Source: Artemisia argyi (taxonomy: Eukaryota > Streptophyta > Magnoliopsida > Asterales > Asteraceae). From it: DNA of 64,000 nt. Location: positions 94,878,743 to 94,942,742 of the forward strand of contig CM060691.1 of assembly GCA_030686995.1 (NCBI GenBank). The letters are read 5' to 3'. The position numbers and the translations under genes were made by a program. A model generated the notes under the pieces. The model was not told the origin of the DNA, ran no database searches, and worked only from the letters and a program-made list of their open reading frames with translations. Each line of letters starts with the position of its first letter. The first letter of the stretch is position 1. This document shows positions 21,928 through 32,998 of this stretch, one piece after another.

Positions 21928-23523
21928 ATGGATCCAATTTGTTTTAATTGTGGAGAACCGTTCTTTGAAAGGTTGTGTGTGTGGTGTACGTGCGACCAAT
22001 GTGGTGATAATATTCATGATGGCGTTTGTTGGAATTGTAATTCTCCCGCGTATGATCAAAGATCGTTCAACAATCCGTCAAACATTCCCGATTTCTATCC
22101 AACACCACCACCACCTTCGTTTAATTGCTATAATTGTGGAAACTCTTCCGAAGAAGGAGCACCTTGTGGGCAATGTTTTTGTAATGAATGTGGATACGCT
22201 AATTGTATGTGCTATGCCCCGAGTACTGACACGTCTTACGCTTACGATCCGAGCTTTGATAATTATCCTCAAAATGATTTCAATCCTCTTTATCAAAACT
22301 CTTATTAGCAAGACCCATATTCCAATAATAATTCATTTCAAAATACATCAAATTCTGAAAATTGTGGGGGATCGTTTGAAAATTCTTATCATGAACCTAA
22401 TTTTTTTTACGATTCTCATGGTTTTAACCAACCCCCACAAACTTCTGAATTTACTAATCAAATTTTTGAAATTAAATCCATTATTGAGATGTTAAAAGAA
22501 ATGGTGGTTAATCGTATTACACATACTCCTAAGCCTCATATGAAATCAATGGAAGAACTTCTTGCCGAAGAAAGAAAATCTCAATTTTGTGAGTGTTTTA
22601 TGTACGACGATGATGATCCCATGATTACGATTATTCTTAACCCTCAAAGGGAATCTACCTCTCCTTCCGTCGAACCAGAGGACTCTCTAAAAATGGGGGA
22701 CGAGCATCTAAACACTACTCCGGCAACGGAATCGGACGAATTCAATAAGTCTAGTGTTAAGAACCTCGTCCCAATCCCAAGTGAGTACGAGGAAAATTCT
22801 AACGGTGATGATGAATTTGTTGAAAATAATTGTGATGAGATGTTCTCCGATTCTGACGATGACGATTCTGAGATCGTCAGTTTAGAAGAAGAGAATGACG
22901 AAGATGTTGATACGGAAATACAAGATGAAGCTCTTCGTGAAACATTATTGAATGTCAATCTTCTTATCTCTCGAATTGAAGCATTAAATGATCTTCCGAC
23001 TTCTTCTCCTATCCCCGTTATGGATAGTGATTTCTTACCTGAGCTTGAAATTTTTCGATTTAAAGAGACGAGTAGTGGCAATCCCACTATTCATGCTGAT
23101 ATCTCTCTTTCGGATTATGAATGCTTTACTTTTGAGATTGATTATGTGCTAATTTCCGATAATCCGTCACGTGACCCTCTTTTAGAGGATGTCGACCGAT
23201 TTCTTGCTATGAATGACTTGATACCATCGGGTATTGAGAATGACGAGAATGATATTCTTTCCGATTTACTTTCTTCTCGTTCGCCAGCAAAACCATCCGA
23301 TGAAGATTTTGAATCCGGTACGAATGATGATATTTTTGAAGTGGTGGACGAAAGTTTTGAACAAGATGTTCTTTTTATCATCCAAGTGTTTAAACCATTC
23401 TATACTTATACCATCATTTCTTCTTTCCACTCCACAGGGAGTGAAGACACCGTTTTTTACCCCGGCATCTTCGTTTATCGTACCGGGTGTCCGTTCTATC
23501 TGCTCTCCCCAAGGACGACTTAA
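21928..23523 (+). pseudogene. Cys-rich zinc-ribbon plus acidic protein of a non-autonomous gypsy element, split by one TAG
   Basis: One reading frame of 532 codons is interrupted only by a TAG at 22306-22308 (SY-stop-QDPY). The first 126 codons start MDPICFNCGE and contain paired CxxC motifs (CFNC, CTCDQC, CWNC, CYNC, CGQC, CNEC) like a zinc ribbon. The second part (22489-23523) is strongly acidic, with NLVPIPSEYEE, a long run of Asp/Glu around residue 120 of that part, and LLNVNLLISRIEAL. It ends in STGSEDTVFYPGI. I recall very similar unnamed proteins from Tanacetum. The ORF sits where gag should be, after the PBS. No gag fold, RT or integrase is present. The TAG could come from CAG by C to T decay, or be read through. 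Function is unknown. Confidence 0.65.
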
Positions 23524-23570
23524 TTCGGGGATCGAGTCAAGCTCATGTGACTCGGTGAACAAAAACAAGC

Positions 23571-23656
23571 GCTTCGTTGGGAGAACGACCCGGGAATTAC
23601 TTTCACCAGTATTTCTTCGCAAAATAATTATATATACTAAAAAGACTTTATCCAAA
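23571..23656 (+). repeat. Truncated U5 end of the 3.27-kb LTR
   Basis: It matches 21336-21416 nearly base for base (TTGGGAGAACGACCCGGGAA onwards), joined to unrelated interior sequence at a CTTC shared by both. Only the U5 end is present, not a whole LTR, so it cannot be a normal 3' LTR. Confidence 0.75.
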
Positions 23657-23727
23657 TGGCGCCGCTGCCGGGGATCGAACCCGGGTCACCCGCGTGACAG
23701 GCGGGAATACTTACCACTATACTACAA
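23657..23727 (-). pseudogene. Reverse-transcribed tRNA-Asp(GTC), 71 of 75 nt, including CCA
   Basis: The minus strand reads from TTGTAGTATAGTGGTAAG through the anticodon arm with GTC to CCCCGGCAGCGGCGCCA. It covers nucleotides 5-75 of plant tRNA-Asp. The 3' CCA is encoded in the DNA, and nuclear tRNA genes do not encode it, so this is a copy of a mature tRNA. It lies exactly at the primer binding site of an LTR fragment, with the 18-nt PBS as its 3' end. The first four bases of the acceptor stem are missing, so it is not a working gene. A tRNA gene predictor may still call it. Confidence 0.85.
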
Positions 23728-24300
23728 TATAAAATACAAGTTAGGGGTCATTTAACACTAATATAAAAATAATTACAACAAATAATCGTTCCACTAAAGA
23801 CCAAAGACAAGCACGGAGGTCATACAGTAGCACCTCACAAATAGTGTTAAAGACCAAAGACAAGCACGGAGGTCATACAGTAGCACCTCACAAATAGTGT
23901 TTAGATACTCACATCTCTCGGGTGTAATAAAGTATATATCACAATATGGAAATGAAAAATATCTCTCACTACCTGTCATAGCAAAATATATTACCATAGG
24001 CTTGGGAAAGGATCAAATCTCCACTACATGGCGTAAGCACCTAGGATAAACTATCAAAGAGGTCTTTTAAAAGGGTTATAACGTTAGGTGTAGGGATATG
24101 GAATACACGGTTTTGTTGGATATAGGAAATCATTACTGGTGGCGAGTTAATCATCTTGGACAATTACATGTACAATATGGCGTTGCTAAGCCAATACTAG
24201 ACTCGACTTAAGCTAATAAATCAAAAATAACAAAAACATAAAATAAATATAGAATGAAACGGGATGGTAGTCCGCATGTTTTTTTCTCTTTTTTTATTTA

Positions 24301-24337
<37 letters not shown>

Positions 24338-26178
24338 GCATACACTCTTACCCTACCATCCAAAATAATACATCATAGGGAATGAACATTACCCTTACAC
24401 TTGAATTTTTACATACTTTACAATAAACTAATCTAATGACTCGAGTTAAGATAATCAACATACTTGGAGTACTTTTAAGATTAACGCACATATGGGGGTA
24501 ATAATATGATGTTCTTCCCCATTACTCCATAACATTAGTACTTTACCCATGAGACCCAATCGTCCCAAAACAATATGTACAAGGATATGACTCGACTTAG
24601 CAACCATGTAATCAATTAGATAATTAACTAAGGGTTTAAACAAATGACAATAATGCACTAAAGATGAGTACATACACGGAAGGCTAAGGCGATTTGGGTG
24701 TACATTTAAGTGGGGTGTAACAAATTCTTCCTTTAAGTAAGATGCTTAAAGGTAGGAACGAACAGATAGGCTTGGAGGGGTGTACTAGGGGTTTCGTGTA
24801 CTAAAAATGAGTACAACGCTAAGGTGTGGGAAAAATTAATTGACTTAACTAGCCAAGTAATATGACTTAAATGGTCAAGTAATTATGATACGGGTTTAAA
24901 CACAAGGGTGATCCTAATGCCTCTTATCATGTAGTAAATCCTACTACATGAATCTAGTCTCACTAGCGGTCTCGGGATGCATCACTAACGCAAGTTCTAG
25001 AATCTAAATGCTACCGGTACACTCATAAGCACTAATAGTAAATGTTTTTCCTATCAAATCTAAAGGCGAACCTCACATATTTGGGTGAAAAATTTTTCTA
25101 AATGGTACGGTTTTGTGCTAGTCATACAATCTCCTATCCATGAGATGCTTGCTAAGGCTAAAGTTTCACTCTAAATGTTGTAAAAAATTTTAAATTTGGC
25201 GCTAAAATTACGCTAACAAGTATTTCTCTTAATCTACCATCTAACAAACAAACTCAAGTGAAAGTGTATACTATAAGGTATCATCATTTTACCCTCCCCT
25301 TACACTTAGAATGAACATTGCCCCCAATGTTCAATTAAAGAATGTAAAAGTGAAATAGGTAAAAGAATGAAATCAAATACTCCCCTGATTCGCTCGATGC
25401 GGATAGTATGGTAACAAGGTTAGATCTTCCTCCAAGAAAATGAACAATCAAAGCTTCCCTTCCAGAATATAAATCATCTTCTTGTCATACATAACCTGTT
25501 AAACCTGAGAAAACAAACAAGGCAACCTCGCGTAAAATCGGTGGCAATCTATATATACTAATAAATCCTAGAAAACAAAGTAAGATATAATGCTTATGGA
25601 TTGATGTTTGCAGATTTCCTGGAGTTTATAAAACTAAAAATTCAACAAAAACTTTAAGACTCCGTTAGAAAACAAAAACTAACAAAATTTCCAGAATTTA
25701 CACATGACGCCGTCAGGAATTTCTTCCTGACGCTGTCAGAAGTGACCTGCATAAATCTCTGTGTTAAGTTTTCGGAAAATTTTTGGAAAAATTATGTCCT
25801 ACTTCCTGGAAAATCCTGCAAAAAATCATTATGACTCGATACAAGCATTTTACTCTAACAAATACGAATATACATGTCCATTTAATATTGTGGAGAATCA
25901 TGATCAATTTTGTTTCTTAGAAACATATTTAGGGTTTCCCCTTACACTTATCTTTTGCGAAATACCTTTGGATGAATTTAAGACTAAGCCAAACGACAAA
26001 ATAAAGTATTTTCACCATTTTAGGTTGAAACATGATCTACCAATAATAAAAATAAAGCATGCACACGGAAACAAATAACAATAAAACAAATTAAAAATCA
26101 CACAAATCATGGGTTGCCTCCCAAGAAGCGCTTTTCTTTATTTACGAGTCTTGTAGCTAGACTCAAGGTCATGGGCTA
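23728..26178 (-). mobile_element. Non-coding 3' interior of element N1
   Basis: It is homologous to 35095-37520 in the 6.9-kb element and, inverted, to 4979-5760. A 53-bp unit is duplicated in tandem at 23796-23901. A poly-T tract lies at 24303-24337. The stem-loop/PPT module is at 25290-25332. A pair of palindromes is at 25705-25715 (perfect TGACGCCGTCA) and 25728-25738. The + strand frame at 25761-26078 is antisense to the element and not preserved in the sister copy. Confidence 0.7.
25290..25332 (-). promoter_or_regulatory. Stem-loop plus polypurine tract, internal copy in N1
   Basis: On the minus strand GAACATTG / GGGG / CAATGTTC is followed by ATTCTAAGTGTAAGGGG. It is the equivalent of 36657-36676 and a relative of the LTR-adjacent modules. 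Confidence 0.65.
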
Positions 26179-28493
26179 CTACGTGACCTCATCGTTGGTC
26201 TCACTCCCAAGGTCATCTCCTATCTCAGTATCGCTTTCATAGTGCAGGTATTTTGGGTCTTCAAGTTCAAAGACATCTTCCCGATACTTGGACCCAAGTT
26301 TACTAACATCCTTACAGAATCCATATGATAAATCAGAAGTGTTCTTACATCCTCTCCGAACATCCTCATCACATAAGATAAGTTGGGAACTTAGCTTATC
26401 AAGCCCGTCACAATCAATTCCTTTGAGATCCCTTCTCTTGTATGGTGTTTGGTATGACACCCTCCTAATTCCATCAGTGAAGGTCATGATTCCGTTCCGA
26501 TCATCAACCATTAAATTAGTGATTTCACAAAAGGGTGCTCCGAAAACAACTTGTGCCAACCTTGGGTCGACATAGTCTTTGATGTTGTCCACGATCGTAA
26601 ATTCCATTGTGAATGTCATATTTCCTACGAATACTTGGATTTCATGATCTCTACCAACAACGTTTTCTCCCTTATATATCATTCCCCATCTGCAGATATT
26701 GTTATAGTGGAATAGGGACATAAAATTCTTAGGTAGGAATACGTTAATGTAGACATTATCGAAATACTTATGACCGATCATGCAGGGGATTTTGAGGTTA
26801 TTCAGATCACGCCGCTTTATCCTCCCCGATCCTCCATCCCTTGATCCATATATATTCCCTTCTAGTGATGGACGGTACTCGTACACCTCCTCATTACCCC
26901 TCCGAAAGATTACCTTCCTGACGCCATTGGTGAATAAGGCACTACCATCCTTCTCATCAAGGATTACTCCCGATTCATCGACGAATGGTTTCCCGAGAAC
27001 AAGGTTGGTTAATGTTAGATTAGTGATAGGGTCTATGTCATCGACCACGGTGAGGTCGTTGTTATAGTCAAATTCCCCAATCATAACTGATAACTCTTTT
27101 ATTACCCCGTCGTTATTGATCCTATCATACAATGTGCGTTCAGGGAAGGCTTCATTGTAAAGGGAAAGGGGAATTATGTTGACAGGGAGGTTAGGATCTA
27201 TATGAGTATCGGTTAAGAGCCTCTTCATCGTAGTACAGGAAATCTTGAAAACTTTAGAGTTGCTTCCCTCAGTCCTCTCACTACTCCCTTTAGTTTTATC
27301 CACCAAATTTTTCTCGGGTTCCTCTATAATAGATTTACCTAAAATTTCTGGATTCCACGTATGCTCTCTCGATCTCTCTTTCATTTCATCTAATTTGCCT
27401 GACTCCTGAGTGACGGAATCCTCGAATGAGTTGGTAGGGTTCTTGGCCAATTCGTGGTCTAATCTTGAGGTTTCGTCCTTAGCTTTATGACCCATATTTC
27501 CAGTCGGTTGTTGGCTCTGGTTAGGTGTAGGAGCAGATATTGTGGTGATAGTATTTACAAAATGGATTGGTCCTAGGGGGTTAACATGGTCCCTTACGTC
27601 TTTTGCCTTTGGTGACAGATGTTTAAAGAGTTTACTAGGGCTTTTTATTTTCACAGGAGAGGTTGGCTGATTCATGACGGTGACAGATTTGACCTCTTCA
27701 GCCTGAATCGGTTTATTAACAGCGTGCTCTTTAATAGCAGTTAACAGATTACAAATCTTGTTATTCATATCGGCTTGCTGTTGTCTAAATTTAGTCTCGA
27801 GCATAGAGAGCTGTAATTCTTGAGATAGAATGAACTTTCGCAAGGCATCTTCGTGGCTTTTCCTAGGAGTGCTCTGAGATAGAAAATGCTCGGACCATTC
27901 GAGTGGAGAGGAATCATTGAAGGACACGCTCCGAGTTTGGTATCCTCTGAAATTAGGTTTATCCTTCCATGCCTCATAGGCCTCGTCAAAGTTTCGAGGA
28001 CCTCGACCAACGTGTGACGATGTGAATTCATTATAAGCATGTTGTGGAAGCTCCATGCAGTTATGAGTTTCGTGAGGGCCATTACACAATTTACACAAAG
28101 AAGCGATTTTGCTCACCTGGCTTGAAGTCCCAGGAGCTTCGTAAGATTTCACGAGAAACTTGACTTGGTCCTCAAGTTCCATGATCCTACGGTCGGGAGT
28201 GCTAGAATTGTTCGAAGGCAAGGATATTGCCTTGACCGTTTTGTTCAAATCATGGGGATCATTCCAACTTTCGTTGTCATAGAGAGCAAGATCTTCTATG
28301 AGTTCCCATGATTCTTCCGCACTTAGATCACGTAGCTTACCACCGGCCGATTGGTCAATGGTTCACCTTGTGGAGAGATCGATATGGTCATAGAAGATTT
28401 GGACTTGGTGCCAAAGATCTATTCCATGATGAGGGACTTTTTGGAGTAAGTCCTTGAAACGAGTTCATGCTTCATATAGAGTTTCATCTTGAC
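26179..28493 (-). pseudogene. Gag with zinc knuckle and two protease-like repeats (element N1)
   Basis: Open from 28248 to 26179 (689 codons). The frame continues upstream to 28493 with two TGA stops (28362-28364 and 28465-28467) and shows a gag core: TRFKDLLQKVPHHG, then LRDLSAEESWELIEDLALYD. A CKLCNGPHETHNC knuckle lies about 50 residues into the 689. The C-terminal third holds two related domains: NLPVNIIPLSLYN, then TNLVLGKPFVDESGVILDE and GSALFTNGVRKVIF; and later FLPKNFMSLFHYNNI, then AQVVFGAPFCEITNLMVDD and IMTFTDGIRRVSYQ. Each ends like a retroviral-type aspartic protease, but neither has the D-[TS]-G or DLGAS catalytic loop. No RT follows. At 28493 the gag runs straight into mid-LTR, so the 5' UTR and PBS are deleted. 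Confidence 0.7.
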
Positions 28494-29053
28494 GTGTTAT
28501 ATTCCTTAATACCATTCGTGGGGTGGCGTACGTACTTCCCCAACTCTATAAGCTCCTACTTCACTCCTATGTCAAGCCTGCAAGAAGCTCCTAACATGGG
28601 ATCACTAGAATTAGCTCATGCATTAAATACAACCATAAAAACCTTAGTACGCATTGGTTCATGTTTCTTAAGACGTTCAAGCAAGTTACACTATGGAAGT
28701 CTGCCAATTTTCTTAAGCCTAACATCGGAATCATTCATCCATTACAACTATAAACAAGCAATCAGCCTATAATCAACATCTAGGTTTCATTACATCTAAG
28801 CAAACACACAAGAGATCTAGCCTAGCATGTTAAAATCAAGACAAGCGTAAGATATATTCAAACAACACATAGACATATTGAATGAATTGAAAGGAAACTT
28901 ATCTTAATTGAACATGAAGGGTTTCAAGGGGTGAAAATGCTTGAAAATATTATAAAAGTCGAGCTAGGGTCTATTCAAGTCGTCCCTAAAATTTTACTCT
29001 CCTTTTGAATGAAAATTACAAAGACTATATACATATATTTTCTAAGGTGACGG
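28494..29053 (-). mobile_element. 5' LTR of N1, part 1 (truncated)
   Basis: It corresponds to 6499-7048 in the 3' LTR. About 440 bp of the U5 side is gone, together with the PBS. It is interrupted at 29053 (AAGGTGACGG) by the Athila element and resumes at 50986. Confidence 0.8.
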
Positions 29054-31860
29054 TGATTGGTTCTAAACAGTCAACCTTAAATTGACCAAGTCAATGGTCA
29101 ACAAGGTCAAACTCCCTAGGTCAATGCTCCGAGTAATATAAGGTATCACCAGGTCGTTAAGTCCCGTTGAAGTGTGAATTGTAACTTTAGCGTATTCGTG
29201 ATCGGGTGATTATTCACAGAAAAGGGTTATAATCAGAATTCTTTAGAAATTATTAACAAATATAGCTTAGGAAAGCTACGTGAGTGATTACAAGAATTTA
29301 GATTACAAAGATTTGAGCTAAAACCTAAAAACGTACGTTTTAATTAAAAAACGTATACAGACGAACAGAACAAAAAGTACAACTGATGGACGGGAAGGGT
29401 TAAAAGTGTAAAATTAATATTTTTACAATTCTAATAATTAAAGAAAATTTTAAGAAAAATAAAAATTATTTTTACACTATTTAATTATTTATTATTAATT
29501 AATTACTAATTATCTATTTATTACTAATTAAACTAATTAGAATTATTAAAAATACTAAAAAGGCTTAGAAAATTAAGAAAAATTTTACAAATCTAATTAA
29601 CCATCATGGGAATCCTAAAAAATTATAAAAAGTTAATTTTATGTATTTTTAAGCTAATTAATAATTATTAATCTAATTACTTATTAATTTCTAATTAAAC
29701 TAATTATATTATAAAAAATAGAAAATGAACAGTAAAAATTCTAGAAAAATTTATAAAAATGTTTTAACTAAAATAAAAGCTAGAAAAATTATAAAAACTA
29801 GGTTATACTTTATAAAATCTAATTATCCTATTTAATTGATTAATATTAATTAAAACTAAATTAAACTAAAATTAATTAGAAAAACCACTAAAAGACAAAA
29901 TAAAAATCTGGAAAAATTTATAAAATTATTTTAACCCAAAATAGAATTTCTAAAAATATAAAAATGATATATTGCTTTTAAATAAGCTAAAAAGAAATAT
30001 AAAATTGATAAATCCTATTAAATAGAAGCTATCACTAATATTAAAGTTGGTTTTTTGGTTATTTTCTTTTTCTAAACTGATTATAAACTAAAAACAAGAA
30101 CTTTTAATAAAAACACTTTTACTGTACCCCAAGAAATAAGCATTTGAAGTGCTTATTGATCCCACAGTTGACTTTTGTTGACTGTGGAGGTTTTTTAGCT
30201 CAAATGGGAAGATGTAGGGTCCACAATGACAACTTATGGTTTCTCTGAGTTCAATGAACTAGACTAAGCAAGTTTTGATCAAATAATTGGCTTGAATAAG
30301 CCAACAACTCAGAAATAAGCACTTGCTTTTCACAAGTCTGAGACAGCTTTGGGACATGGTTTAGGACCAATTGCAGGTGGGATCCACTGGACTAGGGGTC
30401 AAACAAAAGCTCAAGAGGTCAACCCTGGTAGGAGGGGGGTTGCAAGAACCAGCTTATGGGGTGTGGGACCCACTGGGTCAACCACAATGGACCACCAAAG
30501 TGTGGTGGTGAGACTGAGCTGCTGAGACAGGGCAGTTGTCTTGCCCTGCAGGTCTCTTTGAGGCTTGGTGGGACCCACTAAACAAATTCCATAAAATCTA
30601 AGAAAAATCTTAAAAATCAACAAGCTGGTAGAGATTAAGCTTGTAAAAGCTCAGCTCCTAAATCCTTATATCCAGCAATTTAAAGACTTCCAAGGTTTGA
30701 TCAAAATCACTGAATCAGCTTTTGACTTTTAAAGATTTGTGTACCATTTGACTTTTTTGAGATTTCAGACCAATTTCCTTACTGATTATGATGATAAAAG
30801 TTAAAATGATGCTATATTAAGCTTGTGCAACAAATTTCAAACTGATATGCAAAATTAATAGCTTGCAATCCTTAACAGTGAACACAACATGTTGGTTTAA
30901 GAACAATTTTGACTTTTGGAGCTATGAGTGCTGATTTTATGATCTAATTTTCTTGGATTGACCTAATATAACATGTGGTAACTGGAAACATGAACCAAAA
31001 TCCCACTGATTTCCTTGAAACCACTCTTGCCAAACACCCCCTTACAAGTCTGTTATGGTTTTTACTTGATCCAATAACAACAACAGTTGGTGTGAAAGAT
31101 TTATAAAAAACTTACTAGGCTCCAGTTAACTTATATGAACTCAGAAACACAGTCTTAAACAACTAATACTACTTATGCTATTTTACTCAAAAATGACAGT
31201 TGGAACCAACTATGAATAAGACAAATCTAAGTTATCAATTACCAATTAGCAAACTATAAACTGATTTAAACAACTAAATTGATCACAAATCAACTTATAT
31301 TAACAAATGATGAACAACTAGCAGTGAAATATGAAAAATTCAAGAGATTTCCTTACAAGAGCTTTCCTGCTAAGCCTTTGAGAACCAAGAACCCAAGTGA
31401 CCACCTACTTGACTCCCATGAGTCTCTATTACCAGGTCCATCCAACATTTAACCTGCTCCAATGCCTTTCTTCTTCTCCCTTTGTTTTTCTTTTGTTTTT
31501 GTGATTTTTGAATTCTTGCTTATTTTTTTATTTTTTTTCTGATTTTAAAGTAAACTCAAACTTTATGCTTAATGAACTTAAGGAAACTTATAAACAACCC
31601 ACATTTGGCTTAAGAGAATACTAAACAACCATTTTTTAACTGTCTCAAAGCTAAAATGGGGTTTTGGACAATCTTTGAGCAAAAAAAAACAGAGATAAGT
31701 AAATAAGATTAGAATTACTAACTGAAGTAACTTTCCATTACAATGAAACAACTGAGAATACAATTTTTTAAGCTAAATTAAACACTGGGAAAGAAAATTA
31801 CATAAATTCGACCATAAATTAATGCTAAAAAAAAACTCTCTTAGCCTCTGCATCTCTGCC

Positions 31861-31870
31861 CCTTTTATAT
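31861..31870 (-). promoter_or_regulatory. Athila LTR TATA box
   Basis: ATATAAAAGG on the minus strand is followed by GGCAGAGATGC. It is 1.09 kb from the LTR edge and about 410 bp downstream of the GGTCC-type array. The same bases are in the other LTR near 49875-49885. Confidence 0.55.
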
Positions 31871-32279
31871 CATCAAATTAGGGTTCCTTGGCTTCTCTTG
31901 TCTCTTTCCCAGCTATAGAATTAGCCCTTAGATGATGGAAATTCAATCTTGGCCGTTTAACATTTTTCGCGCCCATTTTGCTTTTGGAGTTTTCTTAGAT
32001 ATAATTGATGCCAGGGGTGTATCCTTGGAGGGTAGCTCTTGTTTGGTTAGGCAAGGGGGGAAAGAGTGTGGCAGTGGATATGAGGGTAGGGGTGATGATG
32101 GAAGTTTGGTGTGTAGCAGGGAGAGAAGTGAGGTGGGAGGTGAGGTGGAGTCAACGAGGGTCAAAGTTGGGGAGTGAGTATTATTTTAAAATGGGCAAGG
32201 GGGTGGGCTGGGAATTGGTTTGGGCCAGCAAAAGGTGTATGGGCTTTTGGAGTTGGTTTTGGGTTTAAATGGCTAAGGG

Positions 32280-32790
32280 TCCGGATGGTTGTAGTTCTAA
32301 AATACCACAAGGACCAATGTTGTAATTTGGCCAAACTTGAGGACTGATTTTGCCTTTTTCCCATATTGCTTCAAAGGACCAAAATTGCTAATCACCAACA
32401 ACTAAGAACCAATTTTTCCATTTTCACTTTTCAAAATTTCCCGAGGACTAAAATTGACAAGTTGCCAAACTTCGGGGACCAAACATGTAATTTCCACAAA
32501 TATTTTACCCAAGGACCATTTTTAACACATTTTGACTTTCCAAGGATAAAAATGATTTTTTCTTTCAAAATTATCCCACCAAGGACCAATTCTGCCATTT
32601 TCTGAAATTCCAGGGACCATTTATGTCAATTTTGGATTTTGAGGGGTAAAAGTGTAATTTCCTCAAACCTTTTCACCCAAGGACTTATTTTGATAATTTT
32701 TTACTTTTCTTTGCCTTGGGTTGACTTTTCTTTCATTTTAAACTTCCAGGGACTAGTTTTGCCAAATTTTGAAACTTGAGGGACTGAAAC
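32280..32790 (-). repeat. 14-unit degenerate ~34-bp repeat in U3
   Basis: On the + strand, cores such as AAGGACCAAAATTG, GGGGACCAAACATG, AAGGACCATTTTTA, CAGGGACCATTTATG and GAGGGACTGAAACTG recur at about 28-39 bp spacing. The sense strand shows GGTCCYT. The same array is at 50300-50810 in the partner LTR. Confidence 0.65.
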
Positions 32791-32938
32791 TGCCAATTAT
32801 GCAAACTTTGTTCGTTTTTCATTTGTTTTTAAACATTTTGCATCTAAAACATATAAAACACACTTTTGGGATAAATTGTGTATTTTGATGCGTTTTTGGG
32901 TGTTTTTGGATGTTTAGGCAGTCCAGATACGATAAAAA

Positions 32939-32962
32939 TGATGAGTGTTTGAGCACTCATCA
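32939..32962 (-). repeat. Terminal hairpin at the U3 edge of the Athila LTR
   Basis: TGATGAGTG and CACTCATCA flank a 6-base loop: a perfect 9-bp inverted repeat at the LTR edge. In the partner LTR (50957-50980) one arm has a G to T change. Confidence 0.7.
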
Positions 32963-32998
32963 ATCCCCCACACTAAGCTATTGCTAGTCCCTAGCAAT
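32963..32998 (-). promoter_or_regulatory. Stem-loop plus polypurine tract before the 3' LTR
   Basis: In sense orientation ATTGCTAG / GGA / CTAGCAAT (32998-32980) is followed by AGCTTAGTGTGGGGGAT and the LTR. The G-rich tract is the plus-strand primer. Confidence 0.75.

Larger units (their letters stand above)
18145..23727 (+). mobile_element. Aberrant Athila-like retroelement copy ending in a tRNA-Asp cDNA
   Basis: The order is: complete LTR (18145-21413), PBS (21417-21434), a coding region without pol (21928-23523), a stretch matching the end of integrase and 3'UTR of the Athila element (about 23500-23570, compare 40690-40760), then only the last 83 bp of the LTR (23571-23653), and then a near-complete copy of tRNA-Asp (23657-23727). 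There is no second full LTR and no clear target duplication. About 60 bp of N1 present in relatives is missing at the right junction, which shares a CAAT-type microhomology. Internal template switching during minus-strand synthesis, followed by end joining, would give this structure. Confidence 0.75.
29054..32962 (-). repeat. 3' LTR of the Athila element
   Basis: TGATTGG at 29054 and CACTCATCA at 32962 are the edges. Features in sense order: hairpin (32962-32939), GGTCC-type array (32790-32280), TATA box at 31870-31861 (ATATAAAAGG), then about 2.8 kb of R-U5, very AT-rich at 30050-29400. The small ORFs in it (30411, 31578, 31932) recur only because the LTR is duplicated. Confidence 0.9.

Noticed and set aside
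22306..22314. TMV-type stop-codon read-through signal (UAG CAA ...)
   Set aside because: The third codon (GAC) does not fit the CAR-YYA pattern. C to T decay of a CAG codon is an equally simple explanation.
21950..22495. 181-residue frame overlapping the Cys-rich ORF
   Set aside because: Ile/Arg-rich out-of-frame shadow of the CxxC-containing frame.
23657..23727. Functional nuclear tRNA-Asp gene
   Set aside because: The first four acceptor bases are missing, CCA is encoded, and it sits exactly at the PBS of an LTR fragment. It is a reverse-transcribed copy.
18141..23732. Target-site duplication ATATA around the tRNA-bearing copy
   Set aside because: The LTR begins one base further right (TGG at 18145), and the right flank matches N1 internal sequence about 60 bp away, so a deletion with microhomology fits better than a true duplication.
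25761..26078. 105-residue + strand frame
   Set aside because: It is antisense to the N1 interior, and the homologous sequence at 37120-37430 is interrupted.
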